A stretch of 43,388 nt of DNA from an uncultured Oscillospiraceae bacterium (GTDB lineage Bacteria; Bacillota; Clostridia; Oscillospirales; Oscillospiraceae), in assembly GCA_902478785.1 (NCBI GenBank), contig CABSMJ010000020.1, positions 1 through 43,388 of the forward strand, read 5' to 3'. Shown piece after piece: positions 1 to 7,051 of the stretch (its first letter is position 1; each line of letters starts with the position of its first letter). The notes below the pieces were generated by a model. It saw only the letters and a program-made list of their open reading frames with translations, had not been told where the DNA came from and ran no database searches. The position numbers and the translations under genes were made by a program.

Positions 1-24
1 TTTAGGCGGTTTTTCTAAGAAAGG

Positions 25-100
25 TGGTCCGAGTGACAGGATTCGAACCTGCGGCATCCTGCTCCCAAAGCAGGCGCGCTACCAACTGCGCTACACCCGG
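25..100 (-). tRNA. tRNA-Pro (anticodon UGG)
   Basis: The reverse strand folds into a standard cloverleaf. The seven-base-pair acceptor stem is CCGGGTG with CACTCGG. The anticodon stem CCTGC/GCAGG closes the loop TTTGGGA, giving anticodon UGG, which reads CCN proline codons. The T arm contains GGTTCGAATCC and a CCA end is encoded (positions 25-27 on the forward strand). It is 76 nt long and appears intact. Its 5' half is repeated three more times upstream (132-170, 315-353, 497-532), so this is the functional copy at the edge of an integration hot spot. No convincing promoter lies directly upstream; the nearest good one is at 599-627. Confidence 0.95.
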
Positions 101-131
101 ATATGAAGTTGTTGGGTGGCCTGGGCGTATT

Positions 132-177
132 CTCCCAAAGCAAGCGCGCTACCAACTGCGCTACACCCGGATATGAA
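132..177 (-). repeat. Truncated tRNA-Pro 5' half, copy 1 (att-site scar)
   Basis: This stretch repeats positions 62-107 of the intact tRNA-Pro region, from the anticodon loop through the D arm and 5' acceptor strand plus seven flanking bases. The main difference is CAAGC instead of CAGGC in the anticodon stem. The 3' half of the tRNA is absent, so it cannot be a functional tRNA. Integrases of mobile elements often target tRNA genes and leave partial duplicates, which is the inferred origin. Confidence 0.85.
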
Positions 178-187
178 ATTTTCCAAT

Positions 188-224
188 TGTGGTCAAACAT
201 GTGGTCAACGCCGATTTTTGACCA
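188..224. repeat. Integrase arm-site-like repeats, set 1
   Basis: Two direct TGTGGTCAA repeats start at 188 and 200, followed by an inverted TTGACCA at 218. The same arrangement with the same spacing recurs at 372, 384 and 402 after the second tRNA scar. Short direct repeats beside a core site are typical of the arm-type binding sites of tyrosine integrases; that role is inferred. Confidence 0.5.
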
Positions 225-314
225 GTTACCGGCGAGGGGAAAAGTGCTGTCAGCCCAACTGTCTCAAGGCTTTCCGGGTTTTCCGAGGGCTACGGCCCGA
301 ACCTGGGCCTCACG

Positions 315-353
315 CTCCCAAAGCAAGCGCGCTACCAACTGCGCTACACCCGG
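315..353 (-). repeat. Truncated tRNA-Pro 5' half, copy 2 (att-site scar)
   Basis: A second partial copy of the tRNA-Pro 5' half, identical to copy 1 over the tRNA portion (including the CAAGC change) but diverging just beyond the acceptor (TTATGGA instead of ATATGAA). It starts 183 bp after copy 1. It lacks the tRNA 3' half. Confidence 0.85.
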
Positions 354-371
354 TTATGGAATTGTTTTATC

Positions 372-408
372 TGTGGTCTTTCATGTGGTCTTGGCCGTTT
401 TTTGACCA
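372..408. repeat. Integrase arm-site-like repeats, set 2
   Basis: TGTGGTCTT at 372, TGTGGTC at 384 and an inverted TTGACCA at 402 reproduce the 12-bp and 18-bp spacings of the set at 188-224. They lie 57 bp after the start of scar copy 2, against 56 bp for set 1. Function as integrase arm sites is inferred. Confidence 0.5.
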
Positions 409-496
409 ACGGCTTTGCGGAAATGGTTCCCGCTTCTGGTAGTGTCCCAGCGGGTTGTGGGGGTGGGCGTTTTCCCTCATGGATGGGCGGGATATG

Positions 497-532
497 CTCC
501 CAAAGCAAGCGCGCTACTAACTGCGCTACACC
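497..532 (-). repeat. Truncated tRNA-Pro 5' half, copy 3 (att-site scar)
   Basis: The third partial copy starts 182 bp after copy 2. It carries one further change (ACTAAC for ACCAAC) and loses identity inside the acceptor stem (CACCATC instead of CACCCGG). Being closest to the promoter at 599-627, it may mark the ancestral 5' junction of the tRNA gene. Confidence 0.8.
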
Positions 533-598
533 ATCAAATCAAAAGGATCCGGAGCACATTCTCTGGCGCCCAAAGGTCAACTTACAGACTATTTTATA

Positions 599-627
599 AT
601 TATACCACAAACCAACGGGAAAAGCAA
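599..627 (-). promoter_or_regulatory. Predicted sigma-A promoter reading toward tRNA-Pro
   Basis: On the reverse strand there is TTGCTT (622-627), a 17-bp spacer and a perfect TATAAT (599-604). It points toward the tRNA-Pro gene some 500 bp away across the three scars. It is plausibly the tRNA's original promoter, displaced by successive integrations. Confidence 0.55.
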
Positions 628-648
628 AGCCTTTCTTGCCGAATAAGA

Positions 649-682
649 GAAGGGGCGGAGTCAGGAAAACTCCGCCCCTTTG
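649..682 (-). terminator. Predicted terminator after the O-antigen-ligase-like gene
   Basis: A 12-bp GC-rich inverted repeat (AAGGGGCGGAGT / ACTCCGCCCCTT) with a 7-nt loop lies about 20 bp past the stop codon of the gene ending at 702. The T tract on the reverse strand is short and broken. Confidence 0.6.
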
Positions 683-701
683 TGGTGGTTGCAGGAAGCG
701 G

Positions 702-2222
702 TCAAGCTGTCTGCTGCTCCTGTCGGCAAACCTTGATGCCGGAGACGGTAATGGCCACCAAAAACCAGAAGGCACACATGACCCGGGGGTAGTTCCACAG
801 GTAGTCCGCAATGGCGCAGACCATGGCACCAGCAATAGCGGATGCTCCGCCCAGAGTCAAAAGGCAGGCAGCAGGGGAGGCGTGCTTAGCCGCAGCAGCG
901 GCGGACTTATAGCTCCAGAGCATCCCGGACACAAAGCCGGTCACACCCAGCAGTCCCATCTCCGCCCAGACCTGCAGATAGATGTCGTGGGCATGGACAA
1001 AGGGGGCAGTGCCTCGATAGAGGCTGTTGTCCTGGATAAACTGCTGCACCGCCGAAGTGCCCAGGCCTGCGCCGCGAATGGGGCTTTCCTTCAAAAGACG
1101 AAAAGCAGCGCCATACAGGGGAAAACGGCTGGAGGTGGAGGAGTCGTTGAGATTGGTGATGGTGGAGATGCGGTTGAGGATGGTATCCGGCAGGAAAGGC
1201 ACACAGGCCAGAGCCAGCAGTGCCAGTACCGGAATCAGCCGGGGATTCCACAAGAACACGAACACCACAATGGAGAAGGCCAGGCCAATCCAACTGGCCC
1301 GGGAATAGGTCATCAGGATGGCGCCAGTGCCCAGACAGAAAGCGGCGAAGGCAGCTAGCTTGCTGTACCAGTGCCGGGCGCACAAAACAAGGGCCAGAAG
1401 CACCGGCAGGAAGAACAAAAGCAGTTCTGCAAAGGCATTGGGATTATCGAAAAAGGAATAGACCCGGCCAGGCATACCGGCATTGAGGGTCATGTCCACA
1501 TAGGACTCGTTGACCTCCACGCCCTGAATGCGCTGGACAAAGGCGTAGGCTGAGGAGATGGTCACAGCAATGCCTGCACCGCCGGCCAGACGCAGCAGGT
1601 CCCGAACATTCCGAACGGCGCTGACAGTCACCAGGACGCAGAGCATACAGGCCACATGGTAGAGCAGGAACCGGGCGGAGAGGGAACGGTAGTGGGACAG
1701 GGGAAGGGACAAGAGGACCGCTGCTCCAAACAGCACCAGGTAGGGCCCCAGGGATTGGACATCGATCCGCAGGGACTTACGGCGCATCCCGCCCAGGATC
1801 AGCAGGCACAGACACAGGAAAAAGCCGAGCAGGCTGTATGCGTTGTTCCATCGCTCATAGGGGATAATCAGCAGCAGTGCCATGAGCCAGGAGGCGGCGA
1901 TGGCTGTGGAGTCGCCCATATCAAAAGCCAGATTGGCGAAAAAGCTGCCATCAAAGGTCTTTTGCCAGGCTAGATACCAACGGTGGAGGAGATTGGCGGG
2001 TAAATTCAGGATCCCGCCCAGCAGACGACAGCTGACGCTGGAGGGCCAGGACCGAGGCAGAGTGCCCTCTCGGGTCAAAAAGCAGATGAGGGCGCTCTCA
2101 TGCCATTTGTGCTCACACCAGTTGCAGAACCGGTGCAGCAGGGCGCCTACTGCGCTTTCCCGGCACAGGGCGTAAATCAGCAGGGCCAAACGGCCGATGA
2201 AGCTTTCCTTGACAAGTTCCAT
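702..2222 (-). CDS. O-antigen ligase family (Wzy_C-like) membrane protein
   Basis: This 506-residue protein is highly hydrophobic with roughly a dozen predicted membrane segments, as expected of the O-antigen ligase / Wzy polymerase superfamily, which moves or polymerises lipid-linked glycans at the outer face of the cytoplasmic membrane. The Wzy_C-type landmarks are visible: a DNPNAFAE motif near 259-266, YSRASWIG near 306-313, a GAGLG stretch near 384-388 and HAHDIYLQ near 410-417 (the family's usual His in the large external loop). A Gram-positive host has no O-antigen, so a role in capsule, teichoic-like polymer or protein glycosylation is more likely. It follows a glycosyltransferase gene by 37 bp on the same strand, so the two are probably one operon. 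The start at 2222 has only a weak ribosome binding site. Confidence 0.85.
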   Translation of the reverse strand: MELVKESFIGRLALLIYALCRESAVGALLHRFCNWCEHKWHESALICFLTREGTLPRSWPSSVSCRLLGGILNLPANLLHRWYLAWQKTFDGSFFANLAFDMGDSTAIAASWLMALLLIIPYERWNNAYSLLGFFLCLCLLILGGMRRKSLRIDVQSLGPYLVLFGAAVLLSLPLSHYRSLSARFLLYHVACMLCVLVTVSAVRNVRDLLRLAGGAGIAVTISSAYAFVQRIQGVEVNESYVDMTLNAGMPGRVYSFFDNPNAFAELLLFFLPVLLALVLCARHWYSKLAAFAAFCLGTGAILMTYSRASWIGLAFSIVVFVFLWNPRLIPVLALLALACVPFLPDTILNRISTITNLNDSSTSSRFPLYGAAFRLLKESPIRGAGLGTSAVQQFIQDNSLYRGTAPFVHAHDIYLQVWAEMGLLGVTGFVSGMLWSYKSAAAAAKHASPAACLLTLGGASAIAGAMVCAIADYLWNYPRVMCAFWFLVAITVSGIKVCRQEQQTA

Positions 2223-2259
2223 GGATCGGGTCTCACTTTCTTCCAGGCTATGCGGCGTC

Positions 2260-3276
2260 TCAGCCGCGGTTTTTCAGACGATACAGGGCCGTCAAAAGGC
2301 CAAAATGGCCCCGACGCACCAGCTCAGTGACGATCTGTTTGTTGCGGGACTGGTTCCGGGGATGGAGGACCAGCAGGGCCCGGGCCATATCCGGCTGCTT
2401 GGTCATGGCCTTCACCCGCGCTTGCCGCTCCCGCCAGGAGGCGGGATTGCCGGTGGCGTACTCATTGCCGATGGCGATCAGCAGCCCGGCAAAACAGCTC
2501 TCCTCCCGCCAGTGGGGCCGGTGAGCTGCCAGGCCGTACCGCTTCACCAAAGCCTCCTTCTTCTCTAAAAAGCGGAAAAAGGTGTCCAGATAGTCCTTCA
2601 TATATTTGTGGGTGACGGAGGAGGGGTTTTGCAGGTAGTCATAAAGGGGCTTGTCCGTCATGGCCAGGCGCTTGGCGTGGCAGAAATACTCCAGCAAAAA
2701 CAGCTCGTCCTCCAGATAGGCGCCGTCAAAGGTGATCCCGGCCTCTCGGATGACGGAGGCGGAGTAGAGATAGCGCCAGATGAAGCCGTTGACCACCCGG
2801 GCACCGATTCGGTCTCCGGTCAGGGGGTAGACAATGCCCTCCAAAATGGCGGCGCGGTCATAGACACCGGCAGGGAGGACCGCTGCCTCAGTCCAGCTGT
2901 GTCCGTCAGGCGTCACACCCAGGTGGGCGCAGCCGGCGCTGTCGGCCCCGGCAGAGACGAGGGATTGGTAGAGCGTCTCCAGCATGGTGGGCTCCATCCA
3001 GTCGTCGCTGTCGGCGAAGGCAATGTAGGTGCCCCGGGCCTCCCGCAGGCCCAGGTTCCGGGCGGAGCTGACGCCGTCATTGGCCTGATGAAAAGCCCGG
3101 ACCCGGCTGTCCTCGGCGGCGATGGCGTCGCACAGCGCGCCGCTGCCGTCGGGGGAGCCGTCCTCCACCAGGATCAGCTCCAGATCGGTAAAGGTTTGGT
3201 GCAGGATGCTGTCGGTGCATTTGCGGAGAAAGGCCTCCGCCTTATATACGGGAACGATCACGGAGATCGTGGGCAT
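2260..3276 (-). CDS. Family 2 glycosyltransferase (GT-A fold)
   Basis: The 338-residue product starts MPTISVIVPVYKAE, the classic GT2 N-terminus. It shows the nucleotide-binding EDGSPDGS near 38-45 and the metal-binding DSDDW near 89-93. The C-terminal half contains EDELFLLEYF and YDYLQNPSSVTH, typical of bacterial capsule or exopolysaccharide glycosyltransferases that transfer a sugar from a nucleotide donor. The reading frame is open further upstream, but the ATG at 3276 is preceded by GGAGG at good distance and begins the conserved domain, so I chose it. A consensus promoter lies at 3353-3381. It is probably cotranscribed with the O-antigen-ligase-like gene. The acceptor sugar cannot be predicted. 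Confidence 0.9.
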   Translation of the reverse strand: MPTISVIVPVYKAEAFLRKCTDSILHQTFTDLELILVEDGSPDGSGALCDAIAAEDSRVRAFHQANDGVSSARNLGLREARGTYIAFADSDDWMEPTMLETLYQSLVSAGADSAGCAHLGVTPDGHSWTEAAVLPAGVYDRAAILEGIVYPLTGDRIGARVVNGFIWRYLYSASVIREAGITFDGAYLEDELFLLEYFCHAKRLAMTDKPLYDYLQNPSSVTHKYMKDYLDTFFRFLEKKEALVKRYGLAAHRPHWREESCFAGLLIAIGNEYATGNPASWRERQARVKAMTKQPDMARALLVLHPRNQSRNKQIVTELVRRGHFGLLTALYRLKNRG

Positions 3277-3352
3277 CAAAAACACCTCCGGACAGAAAAT
3301 AGATAGGGGAGGGGCCACGAATATAGAGCCCCGCATAAAAACCGCCGAAGGT

Positions 3353-3381
3353 ATTATACCCGACTGGCGCCGCTTTGGCAA
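3353..3381 (-). promoter_or_regulatory. Sigma-A promoter of the glycosyltransferase operon
   Basis: On the reverse strand TTGCCA (3376-3381), a 17-bp spacer and a perfect TATAAT (3353-3358) stand about 77 bp before the glycosyltransferase start. The promoter overlaps the far 3' end of the frameshifted EamA gene. Confidence 0.75.
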
Positions 3382-4261
3382 CCGCTGGAGGCGGCTTTGC
3401 CTGTCTTTTCCGAAGCGGATGTGCCATCCAGGGAACACAAAAGGACCCCCAGAAGGATCACCGCGCCGCCCAGTACCGTAGTCATGGGCGGGGCTTCGTG
3501 GAGCAAAACAGGCCCAGCAAGCTGGCAAACACCGGCTCCAAAAACTTGACCGTGGAGATGTAGGAGGCCTTTTCATACCGCAGGCCCCAGCTGAACACGC
3601 TGTGGCCCAAGAGGGTGCAGAACACCGCCAGACCCAGGCCGATCCCCACGTCCCGCAGGCCCCAGCCGGTCAGAGGTACGCCGGTGATCAGAGCGGCCAG
3701 CAGAGTGGTCAAGGTGCCGGAGAGATAGACCAGGGTGGTGTAGACCGTGGTGGACAGCTCCTGGCGCAGCAGCCGGCCGATGACGGTGTAGACCGACACG
3801 AAGGCTGCCCCGGCCAGCGCCACCAGATCCCCGGAAAGACTGCCGCTGAGCCCGTCAGCCAGGGCCACAGCTACGCTGCCACAAAAGGCCAGGACGATGC
3901 CAATGCCGCCCAGACGGCCCGGCTTTTCCCGGGTCAGCAAAAACATGGCCGCGGCCACCCAGAACACCTCCGTGTCCACCAGCACCACCGAGGAGGCGAT
4001 GGAGGTCATGTCCAGGGAGGTGAAGTAGGCAAAAAAGTGGAACCCCAGAAAGGCGCCGGAGAGGAGGCACAATCCCAGCTGCCGCCTTGTCAGGTGCCGC
4101 AGCTCCTCCCGCTGCCGGAGCAGGACCCAGGGGATCAGCAGCACCGAGGCAAAGCCCATGCGGTATACCACCAGCGTCAGACTGGGGGCCTGGGACCACC
4201 GCACCAGCAGTGACGACATGGATACCCCCACCACGCCCAATAAAATGATCAGCTTTTTCAT
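3354..4261 (-). pseudogene. EamA/DMT-superfamily transporter, frameshifted near the 3' end
   Basis: The reading frame starting MKKLIILLGVVG (ATG at 4261, RBS AAGGGGG) encodes an EamA drug/metabolite exporter with paired five-helix repeats, but it stops at 3482 after 259 codons, inside the last helices. One base earlier or later in the run of four A's at 3505-3508 (forward strand), another frame continues LHEAPPMTTVLGGAVILLG and ends at TAA 3354, giving about 302 residues, the usual family length. A one-base deletion in a homopolymer is therefore the likely explanation: either a real mutation or a sequencing error. If real, the last transmembrane helix would be lost. The substrate is unknown. 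An extended -10 promoter is seen at 4289-4294. Confidence 0.8.
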
Positions 4262-4288
4262 GGCTTTGCCCCCTTTTTGCGTCTGACC

Positions 4289-4294
4289 AGTATA
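4289..4294 (-). promoter_or_regulatory. Extended -10 promoter of the EamA gene
   Basis: The reverse strand carries TGCTATACT, an extended -10 hexamer with the TGn element, about 28 bp before the start codon. No good -35 box is visible. Confidence 0.45.
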
Positions 4295-4354
4295 GCATAA
4301 AGAGGGGGGGACCGTCCACAAAAGGAAAAAGAAAAACAGAAAAAAGGACGATTT

Positions 4355-4370
4355 TGTTGTTTCTACAACA
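4355..4370 (+). promoter_or_regulatory. Crp/FNR-type operator upstream of the iron-sulfur/cupin operon
   Basis: A perfect inverted repeat TGTTG-N6-CAACA has the 5-6-5 geometry of Crp/FNR family sites. The -10 box TATACT lies at 4392-4397 and no recognisable -35 box is present. With a start point near 4404 the operator centre (4362.5) falls at about -41.5, the classical class II activator position. The regulator is not encoded in this window. Confidence 0.6.
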
Positions 4371-4448
4371 GACGATGCAGGCGGAGGGTGATATACTCAG
4401 ACCATACCAGCGGGGCAGGGCTCCGCGATCTACCGGGAGGAAAGAACT

Positions 4449-5165
4449 ATGATTCGGAGAATCATTCAGATTGATGAGGAAAAGTGCAACGGCTGCGGCG
4501 CCTGTGCCAAGGCCTGCCATGAGGGTGCCATCGGCATGGTGAATGGAAAGGCAAAGCTGCTGCGGGACGACTACTGCGACGGCCTGGGAGATTGCCTGCC
4601 CACCTGTCCCACCGGTGCCATTACCTTTGTGGAGCGGGAGGCTGCGGCCTATGACGAGGCGGCGGTGCTGGCCCGAAAGCAGGAGAAGAAGCCCCAGACC
4701 TGCGGCTGCCCCGGCAGTCAGGCCAGGGTGCTGCAGGGCAGCCCGGAGAGAAGGGAAGCGGCGGCGGAGAGCGCAGCGGTGCCCTCTCAGCTGCGGCAGT
4801 GGCCGGTGCAGATCAAGCTGGTGCCGGTCCGGGCTCCCTACTTTGACGGGGCGGATCTGTTGATCGCCGCAGACTGTTCCGCCTATGCCTACGGCAATTT
4901 CCACCAGGATTTCATCCGGGGGCGGATCACCCTCATCGGCTGTCCCAAGCTGGACGGGGTGGATTACAGCGAAAAGCTCACGGAGATTCTGCGGAGCAAC
5001 GACATCCGCAGCGTGACCGTGGTGCGCATGGAGGTGCCCTGCTGCGGCGGCCTCCAGCATGCGGCGGAGACGGCCCTGCGGAGCAGCGGCAAGCACATCC
5101 CATGGCAGGTGGTGACCATCCGCGCTGACGGGACGATTTTAGAAAATACGGACAGCCGGCGCTAA
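4449..5165 (+). CDS. 4Fe-4S dicluster-type ferredoxin domain protein
   Basis: The 238-residue soluble protein begins with a ferredoxin-like domain: CNGCGACAKAC at 13-23 and CDGLGDCLPTCP at 43-54, enough cysteines for two 4Fe-4S clusters. After a linker containing TCGC come a globular region with LIAADCSAYAYGNFH and a late CCGG pair that may bind another metal or be redox active. It resembles uncharacterised clostridial proteins next to small ferredoxins and cupins, thought to act in electron transfer or nitrosative/oxidative stress; the precise reaction is unknown. RBS GGAGGAAAG precedes the ATG. It is the first gene of a three-gene operon behind a Crp/FNR-type operator. Confidence 0.8.
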   Translation: MIRRIIQIDEEKCNGCGACAKACHEGAIGMVNGKAKLLRDDYCDGLGDCLPTCPTGAITFVEREAAAYDEAAVLARKQEKKPQTCGCPGSQARVLQGSPERREAAAESAAVPSQLRQWPVQIKLVPVRAPYFDGADLLIAADCSAYAYGNFHQDFIRGRITLIGCPKLDGVDYSEKLTEILRSNDIRSVTVVRMEVPCCGGLQHAAETALRSSGKHIPWQVVTIRADGTILENTDSRR

Positions 5166-5188
5166 AGCCGGCAGAAAGGAGCAAAAAG

Positions 5189-5374
5189 ATGCGCTATTGT
5201 GTAAAAGAGAGCTGTGTAGGCTGCGGATTGTGCGTGGCCACTTGCCCGGAAGGCTTTTTCATGAACGAGTCGGGCACGGCCCAGGCAGTGGACAGTCCGG
5301 TGGAGTCCGCTTGGGAGGCATCCGCCCGGGAGGCTATGGAGAACTGCCCGGTGGGCGCCATTGAGGAAGCGTAA
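5189..5374 (+). CDS. Small single-cluster ferredoxin
   Basis: A 61-residue acidic protein with CVGCGLC at 9-15 and a distal CP at 53-54, the ligand pattern of ferredoxins holding one 4Fe-4S cluster (Cys9, Cys12, Cys15 and Cys53). Additional cysteines at 4 and 19 are not needed for the cluster. It would shuttle single low-potential electrons in the cytoplasm. AAAGGAG stands nine bases before the ATG. It lies 23 bp after the dicluster protein and 13 bp before the cupin, which supports one transcript. Its electron partner is unknown; the dicluster protein is the obvious candidate. Confidence 0.88.
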   Translation: MRYCVKESCVGCGLCVATCPEGFFMNESGTAQAVDSPVESAWEASAREAMENCPVGAIEEA

Positions 5375-5387
5375 AGGAGGAAAGACG

Positions 5388-5729
5388 ATGCCCTATATCA
5401 AGAATCTGCCGCCGGAGCAGGTGGTATCTCTGGCGGGGCAGGTCAGTGCCCAGCCGGGCCAGATCGTCAGCCGGACTCTGGCCCAGAATGAGGCGGTGAG
5501 CCTGACGCTGTTTGCCTTTTCCCAGGGGGAGGAGATCTCCACCCACGACTCCCGGGGAGACGCCATGGTGCTGGTGCTGGAGGGTACGGGACAGTTCACT
5601 GTGGGCGGCACTGTTTACCGGTGCAAGGCGGGAGAGACGCTGGTGATGCCGGCGGAGATTCCCCACGCGGTCTACGCCCCGGAGGATTTCAAGATGCTGC
5701 TGACTGTGGTATTTCCGCTGGAGAAATAA
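5388..5729 (+). CDS. Small single-domain cupin protein
   Basis: The 113-residue product is a single beta-barrel cupin. Motif 1 is visible as STHDSRGDAMVLVLEG and motif 2 as PAEIPHAV, which supply histidine and acidic residues for a metal site, although the canonical HxH is reduced to one His followed by Asp. The reading frame is open from 5361, but the ATG at 5388 follows AAAGGAGG at ideal distance. It is the last gene of the iron-sulfur operon and ends just before a shared terminator. Such cupins are often found beside ferredoxin-like redox genes; whether it is an enzyme or a sensor is not clear. Confidence 0.85.
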   Translation: MPYIKNLPPEQVVSLAGQVSAQPGQIVSRTLAQNEAVSLTLFAFSQGEEISTHDSRGDAMVLVLEGTGQFTVGGTVYRCKAGETLVMPAEIPHAVYAPEDFKMLLTVVFPLEK

Positions 5730-5738
5730 ACAAAAAGC

Positions 5739-5769
5739 AAGGCCGGAGCCCCATTGGGGCTCCGGCCTG
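5739..5769. terminator. Bidirectional terminator between cupin and rpoD
   Basis: A 13-bp stem (AGGCCGGAGCCCC / GGGGCTCCGGCCT) with loop ATT lies between convergent genes. On the reverse strand it is followed by TGCTTTTTGTTTATT, a good U tract for rpoD; the forward T tract is weaker. Confidence 0.8.
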
Positions 5770-5782
5770 ATTTGTATTTGGC

Positions 5783-7051
5783 TCAGTTGAGGAAGTCCTT
5801 GAGCTTCTTGGAGCGGGAGGGATGGCGCAGCTTGCGTAGGGCCTTGGCCTCGATCTGGCGGATGCGCTCACGGGTGACGTTGAACTCCTTGCCCACCTCT
5901 TCCAGGGTACGGGTGCGGCCGTCCTCGATGCCGAAGCGGAGCTTGAGCACCTTCTCTTCCCGGGGAGTCAGGGTGGAGAGCACGTCCACCAGCTGCTCCT
6001 TGAGCAGCGTGAAGGAGGCGGCCTCGCTGGGTTCGCTGGCGCCCTCGTCGGGGATGAAGTCGCCCAGATGGGAGTCCTCCTCCTCACCGATGGGAGTCTC
6101 CAGGGAGACGGGCTCCTGGGCGATCTTGAGGATCTCCCGGACCTTGTCCACCGGCATATTCATCTCGGCGGCGATCTCGTTGGGGGAGGGGTCGTGACCC
6201 AGCTCCTGCAGCAGCTGGCGGCTGACCCGGATGACCTTGTTGATGGTCTCCACCATGTGCACCGGGATGCGAATGGTGCGGGCCTGGTCGGCGATGGCCC
6301 GGGTAATGGCCTGACGGATCCACCAGGTGGCGTAGGTGGAGAACTTGTAGCCCTTGGTGTAGTCGAATTTCTCCACGGCCTTGATAAGGCCCAGATTGCC
6401 CTCCTGGATCAGATCCAGGAACAGCATTCCACGGCCCACATACCGCTTGGCGATGGACACCACCAGACGGAGGTTGGCTTCCGCCAGCTTCTGCTTGGCG
6501 TACTCGTCGCCCTCAGCCATGCGCTGGGCCAGCTCGATCTCCTCATCGGGAGACAGCAGGGGAACCTTACCGATCTCCTTGAGGTACATCCGGACGGGAT
6601 CGTCGATGGCGAAGCTGTCCACCAGGGTATTGGGGTCCACCAGCTCCTCTTCCTCGATGTCGGCGATCTCCTCCATGGCCGGCTCTAAATCGTCAGGCAG
6701 GTCGGGGACCAGATCCTCGTCGCTGCCCACCTCAATGCTCAGGGCCTCCAGAGAGTCGTACAAGTGGTCCATCTGGTCGCCGTCCAGGTCCATGTCGTCC
6801 ACCACATCCATCAGCTCGGAGGAGTCCAGACGGCCCTTCTTCTTGCCCTTGGCCAGCAGCTCCTGGAGCTTTTCACTGCCCTGGATGATGGCGGCGGCGG
6901 GAAGGGAGGCGATGGTCTTTTCGTCCAGACGGGGGGCGTTGGACTTGGTGGCCTCTTCCGCGGCTTTGCCGCCCTTTTTGGCGGTCTTCTTGGGGGCCTT
7001 TTCCGTCGTCTGCTCCGCCGTCAGCTTTTCGTTGTCTTTTTTCATGGTCAT
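5783..7051 (-). CDS. rpoD: Primary RNA polymerase sigma factor RpoD (SigA)
   Basis: This 422-residue protein is the housekeeping sigma-70 factor. A lysine/alanine-rich N-terminus and an acidic region 1.1 precede region 1.2 (DPVRMYLKEIG). Region 2 follows with NLRLVVSIAKRYVGRG and KGYKFSTYATWWIRQAI (core binding, -10 melting), then region 3 and region 4 with RTRTLEEVGKEFNVTRERIRQ (the -35 recognition helix-turn-helix). It directs transcription from TTGACA/TATAAT promoters such as those noted elsewhere in the window. The ATG at 7051 overlaps the dnaG stop codon as ATGA, pointing to translational coupling in the conserved dnaG-rpoD macromolecular-synthesis operon. It ends at the terminator at 5739-5769. 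Confidence 0.98.
   Translation of the reverse strand: MTMKKDNEKLTAEQTTEKAPKKTAKKGGKAAEEATKSNAPRLDEKTIASLPAAAIIQGSEKLQELLAKGKKKGRLDSSELMDVVDDMDLDGDQMDHLYDSLEALSIEVGSDEDLVPDLPDDLEPAMEEIADIEEEELVDPNTLVDSFAIDDPVRMYLKEIGKVPLLSPDEEIELAQRMAEGDEYAKQKLAEANLRLVVSIAKRYVGRGMLFLDLIQEGNLGLIKAVEKFDYTKGYKFSTYATWWIRQAITRAIADQARTIRIPVHMVETINKVIRVSRQLLQELGHDPSPNEIAAEMNMPVDKVREILKIAQEPVSLETPIGEEEDSHLGDFIPDEGASEPSEAASFTLLKEQLVDVLSTLTPREEKVLKLRFGIEDGRTRTLEEVGKEFNVTRERIRQIEAKALRKLRHPSRSKKLKDFLN

Noticed and set aside
497..532. Additional functional tRNA genes in the scar array
   Set aside because: None of the three copies contains the 3' half of the tRNA, so no cloverleaf can form.
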